Made by a program: the position numbers and the translations under genes
Origin: Clostridiaceae bacterium UBA5444
GTDB lineage: Bacteria > Bacillota > Clostridia > Clostridiales > Oxobacteraceae
Direction of reading: 5' to 3'
DNA length: 27,647 bases
Assembly (NCBI GenBank): GCA_002426575.1
Contig: DIRE01000007.1
Location: forward strand, 1-27,647
Notes under the pieces: model-generated
What the model was told of the DNA's origin: nothing
The model's input: only the letters and a program-made list of their open reading frames with translations
Database searches by the model: none
In this document: positions 24,894 through 27,647 of the stretch, one piece after another
Layout: every line of letters begins with the position of its first letter
Position numbering within the stretch: the stretch's first letter is position 1

Positions 24894-25085
24894 TTAGTTG
24901 GAAAGAGTCCCTTCAAATTCAAGGGTATTATTTTCTTCTACTTTATTTCCATAAAGGTAATATCTATCACTTGCCTCTGTTACTTTCCAACTTACTATAT
25001 CTCTATATCCAGCCTGACTTGCCCTCATGGTTTTTTGTCCTAAAGAAGTATCTTTCCCAAGCCTTGTTTTTTTCATTAATGACAT
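24894..25085 (-). CDS. small hypothetical protein, 63 codons
   Basis: It starts at ATG four bases after the GH120 stop codon and ends 18 bases before the VanZ-like gene. The product begins MSLMKKTRLGKDTSLGQKT and ends in an acidic stretch. It is hydrophilic, without signal peptide or membrane segment, and I do not recognise it. No Shine-Dalgarno sequence is visible, so it would depend on coupling to GH120 translation. A second ATG (codon 4) is no better placed. Its position inside a tight operon supports it being real. The lack of a ribosome binding site leaves open that it is a remnant of a C-terminal domain. Confidence 0.45.
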   Translation of the reverse strand: MSLMKKTRLGKDTSLGQKTMRASQAGYRDIVSWKVTEASDRYYLYGNKVEENNTLEFEGTLSN

Positions 25086-25089
25086 TATA

Positions 25090-26955
25090 TTATTTTTTCA
25101 GAAACACCTTGTCAAGCGGTTGTGCAAATGGTCCTGCATATGTTTTGCTGCCATTGCGTGGGCTTCCTGTGTAGTCTTCATGGATTGTCAGTGCGGTTCC
25201 ATCAGCATTTTCGTAAACTGCATCTGACTCAAAGGATTTCCCTAGCATGTCTGTTGTAACTAGATCAGCTATCTTATCCAGACCATATTCGAACAGATTG
25301 GTAGTAAGATAGTATTTTCCATCTACCTCAGATACATCAAATTTCACATTAAAATCTGGTATTTCAATGGCGCCTTTTTCGTTTTCATATTTTCGGGCAC
25401 CAGAGAAATAGACATTGTCATGAATATCAACAGGTAATGTTTTTTTTGCACATTCCGCTGGACAATCATCCGTTTGCATAAATGAATCGGAATGCATATC
25501 CTTATATCCATTGTAAATGCAATTTCCAAATCCCGTCTCCGCACTCATATCTCCGATATATATGTTGTTGGCTACCTTGTCATCACCGCCATATATGATC
25601 ATAACACCGCCTACGGATGTATCATGGGGCAAATGATAAAGCGTAAACCGGTTGGTCTCGCGAAACATGCTCAGTTTGCCAGCGAACAAATTATGCACAA
25701 AAGCGGAGCCTTGCGAAACATTCAGTAGGCTGCTCTTTGATAAAAATAGATTATTATCGACAACACATGGTCCATGGCAGACTTCGATAAATAAGTCTTC
25801 CACCGTGTTTGCCAAAAATGCATTTTTGCTGACTCTTGCTCCTTGCGCCTCCCAGTCCAGCCACAAACCTCGATAACAATTATGAATACAATTGTCATCA
25901 ATAATTGTATCAATGGCACAATGAAGCTTTATTCCTGCAACTTCCGCGCCAGTAAATTCGCCGCGCACATTGATATCATGAATATGATTCCCGGTAATCT
26001 TTGAAAATGCACCGCCCATATTTCCAACAATGCCAGTCTGACCACAATTATAGATTTCATTATAACGTATGATATGGCTTCCTATGTTTTCTTTAGACCA
26101 ACCGTTTTTTATATTAGCAAATATAGTTTCCGTGTAGGTTTGTGTACCATCCTTTTCCGGGTTAATAGACCAGATATTATCTTTCACATCATGCCGCTTT
26201 CCAACACTGATGCCCGAACATTTTGAATCACGTATGACACAGTTTTCAATAATCCAACCCTTGCTCCAATGGGTGCCGATTGCGCCGGACTGAAACGCCG
26301 TAGGAGGCGCCCATTGCGTTGCGGCTTTTTCCATTGTTAGTCCAGACACCGTTATATAATTAATCCCCTCTGATTCCGGGAAAAAGCAATAAGGCCTTGC
26401 ATTTACTTCCATCATGTGTTCATTTGGATCCATATCCATGAATCTTCCCCAGATTTCAGTCTCTCTTTCAGAGACAACCGCAAACCAGCGGTACGCCTTT
26501 TCATCCGATGCATCTTGGGAATCTTCCATTAATGCTTCCAATGTTGCTGATTCATACATTGCCTGCCCATCCCTATATAGTTCACCAGTATGGTGTGTTT
26601 GCCCCAAATCATCATACCAATCTCCAAATATGGGATCAGCAAATGGATTATAGCCAGAAAATATATCGTTTGATATGGTAGCCTTCCAAATCCCATTGTC
26701 GGCTTTTTCCCAATTCTCAACAACTTCAGCCCCACTAATTATAGGGTTTTCACCTTGCTTATTGGTATACACAATCCTATCCTCATCAGAGCTTCCCCCT
26801 ATTATTGGGTTAACCCACTCACGGTAAATGCCTTCACCAATAATTATTTTATCCCCCGGGCGAGCCACCTTCACAGCCTCTCCGATAGTTGTAAAAGGTT
26901 TTTCCAAGATCCCTTCCCCCGGAGCTATGCCCTTCTTTGATACATAATAGTCCAT
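25090..26955 (-). CDS. glycoside hydrolase family 120 beta-xylosidase
   Basis: 621 residues of right-handed parallel beta-helix. The sequence resembles the GH120 beta-xylosidase XylC of Thermoanaerobacterium saccharolyticum in blocks such as YREWVNP, GINYITVSGLTME, WAPPTAFQSGAIG, NWSKGWIIE-like SKGWIIENCVIRDSKCSGIS and GLWLDWEAQGARVSKN. The catalytic pair known there (Asp nucleophile, Glu acid/base) corresponds to Asp367 in WLDWEAQG and Glu391 in FIEVCHGP. One residue is inserted between them relative to XylC. It would release xylose from the non-reducing end of xylo-oligosaccharides. There is no signal peptide, so it is cytoplasmic. ATG follows AAAGGAC. Codon choice is richer in G/C than the surrounding genes, suggesting acquisition. 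It heads an operon with the 63-codon ORF and the VanZ-like gene. Confidence 0.9.
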   Translation of the reverse strand: MDYYVSKKGIAPGEGILEKPFTTIGEAVKVARPGDKIIIGEGIYREWVNPIIGGSSDEDRIVYTNKQGENPIISGAEVVENWEKADNGIWKATISNDIFSGYNPFADPIFGDWYDDLGQTHHTGELYRDGQAMYESATLEALMEDSQDASDEKAYRWFAVVSERETEIWGRFMDMDPNEHMMEVNARPYCFFPESEGINYITVSGLTMEKAATQWAPPTAFQSGAIGTHWSKGWIIENCVIRDSKCSGISVGKRHDVKDNIWSINPEKDGTQTYTETIFANIKNGWSKENIGSHIIRYNEIYNCGQTGIVGNMGGAFSKITGNHIHDINVRGEFTGAEVAGIKLHCAIDTIIDDNCIHNCYRGLWLDWEAQGARVSKNAFLANTVEDLFIEVCHGPCVVDNNLFLSKSSLLNVSQGSAFVHNLFAGKLSMFRETNRFTLYHLPHDTSVGGVMIIYGGDDKVANNIYIGDMSAETGFGNCIYNGYKDMHSDSFMQTDDCPAECAKKTLPVDIHDNVYFSGARKYENEKGAIEIPDFNVKFDVSEVDGKYYLTTNLFEYGLDKIADLVTTDMLGKSFESDAVYENADGTALTIHEDYTGSPRNGSKTYAGPFAQPLDKVFLKK

Positions 26956-27010
26956 TCTAATCTGTCCTTTCGTTTATAATTATCCTGCTGTTTACAAGTA
27001 TATAGCTATC

Positions 27011-27029
27011 GCTGATACAATGTATCAGC
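27011..27029. promoter_or_regulatory. 19-bp palindrome upstream of the GH120 gene
   Basis: GCTGATACAATGTATCAGC is a perfect inverted repeat with 9-bp arms, 56 bases before the GH120 start codon. A possible -10 (TATACT on the minus strand) lies just downstream of it. An operator for a sugar-responsive repressor is likely; it does not match the AACGTT sites of the LacI gene in this window. Confidence 0.55.
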
Positions 27030-27123
27030 ACTTTATTTAAAATAGAATGCCCTGCCTAAACATTCATTATAAAATTCTGCTTCCTATAGTCACTTAGAAC
27101 AAGCGTCCAATATCTTTCCCTAC

Positions 27124-27595
27124 TATAACCCAATTATACACTATATGCCCAGTACCCACCACAAACACATTTCACATAATAGGTAAAAGTGTAGAACTAA
27201 GAGTTAATAGTGTAGTAACTAACTTCCACGCTGCCAACTCTTACTTCTTATCTCTTAGTTTTTACTTCCTTTTATTTCTTATTGGACACAAAGAAAATGA
27301 ACATAGCTTAATGCTATGCCCATTTTCTTACATTGCTGCTGCTTTCTAAACGTTTTTTTATTTTATGTTCTTATGATATATCCATTATTGGGTGATATGC
27401 TAAACTTCTAATTTAAAGTTATCTTAATCCACGTTGGAAACGCCTCCCATGTTTCTATTAACAAAATATCACCTAGTACAATTCTTAATACTTTAACCAT
27501 TTTTATATATAAAATGTAATCTCCTATTTACCAGTTACCCCCTTATAGTCCAACCATACACCATATACCCTATAATTACAACAGACTCATTCCAC
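27124..27595. repeat. diverged direct repeat, 420 bp apart
   Basis: 27124-27175 and 27544-27595 align without gaps at 37 of 52 positions, with shared blocks such as ATACAC.ATAT.CCC. Most differences are transitions. It may be the relic of an old duplication. Confidence 0.4.
27291..27329. terminator. hairpin, possible terminator or element remnant
   Basis: AAGAAAATG (27291-27299) pairs with CATTTTCTT (27321-27329), and ACATAGC pairs with GCTATG inside. A T-rich but not uninterrupted tail follows on both strands. No gene ends close by, so its role is unclear. Confidence 0.4.
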
Positions 27596-27647
27596 CATTC
27601 GCAGTTATCTACAATTTTCCGCATAAAAAAGCTGTTTCTATAAATAT

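Larger units (their letters stand above)
26956..27647. other. gene-free right-hand region
   Basis: About 690 bp without a supportable coding frame on either strand. It holds the GH120 promoter region with its palindrome and a strong hairpin at 27291-27329. It also holds a diverged direct repeat (27124-27175 and 27544-27595) and, at the extreme right, a minus-strand GAAACAGC plus T6 that looks like the right half of a terminator whose left half lies beyond the window. Confidence 0.6.

Noticed and set aside
25090..26955. Pectate lyase (from the beta-helix fold)
   Set aside because: The conserved blocks and the Asp/Glu pair match the GH120 xylosidase XylC, and there is no signal peptide as expected for a secreted lyase.

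Overview
The window is low-GC, AT-codon-rich DNA with strong AGGAGG/GGGGG-type ribosome binding sites and sigma-A promoters. It looks like a chromosomal stretch from a plant-polysaccharide-using Clostridium (sensu lato). Almost every gene lies on the minus strand; the only confident plus-strand gene is signal peptidase I (lepB, 4360-4956). No rRNA, tRNA, CRISPR array or transposase gene was seen.

Layout. (1) 1-1953: the 5' end of a solute-binding lipoprotein gene and a LacI-family regulator, tied together by four copies of an operator-like sequence (NRAACGTTATA). Next comes a MITE-like 170-bp nested palindrome flanked by 7-bp direct repeats. (2) 1954-9667: mostly housekeeping genes. These are an EF-G paralogue, lepB, a large M16 zinc peptidase, a HAD phosphatase preceded by four contiguous 20-bp repeats, and a PhnP-like metallo-beta-lactamase-fold hydrolase. 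(3) 9861-19384: a Gram-positive sugar-utilisation locus. It has a GH3 glycosidase, a YesM/YesN-type two-component pair with overlapping genes, and an Lpl-type ABC importer (two permeases and a lipoprotein, without its own ATPase). (4) 19579-22318: nrdJ, the B12-dependent ribonucleotide reductase, interrupted by a 126-residue mini-intein placed exactly before the predicted thiyl-radical cysteine. Its promoter carries two NrdR-box-like sequences 32 bp apart. (5) 22493-24187: tandem paralogues of the F420 gamma-glutamyl ligase fold (CofE-like) of unknown role. (6) 24309-26955: a probable operon of a GH120 beta-xylosidase, a 63-codon ORF and a VanZ-like membrane protein. A 19-bp palindrome lies upstream. 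(7) 26956-27647: about 690 bp without a supportable gene, holding a hairpin and a diverged direct repeat.

How the parts fit (inference). The sensor kinase would detect an extracellular oligosaccharide and the AraC-type response regulator would activate the ABC importer. Imported oligosaccharide would then be cut in the cytoplasm by the GH3 and GH120 enzymes, neither of which has a signal peptide. The transporter would borrow a shared MsmX/MsmK-type ATPase encoded elsewhere. The LacI regulator at the left edge probably controls a second uptake system running off the window.

The strongest items for a second look are the nrdJ mini-intein, the MITE-like element, the shared LacI operators, the 20-bp repeat array before the HAD gene, and the tandem CofE-like genes. 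All functions are read from motifs in the sequence; no database search was run.
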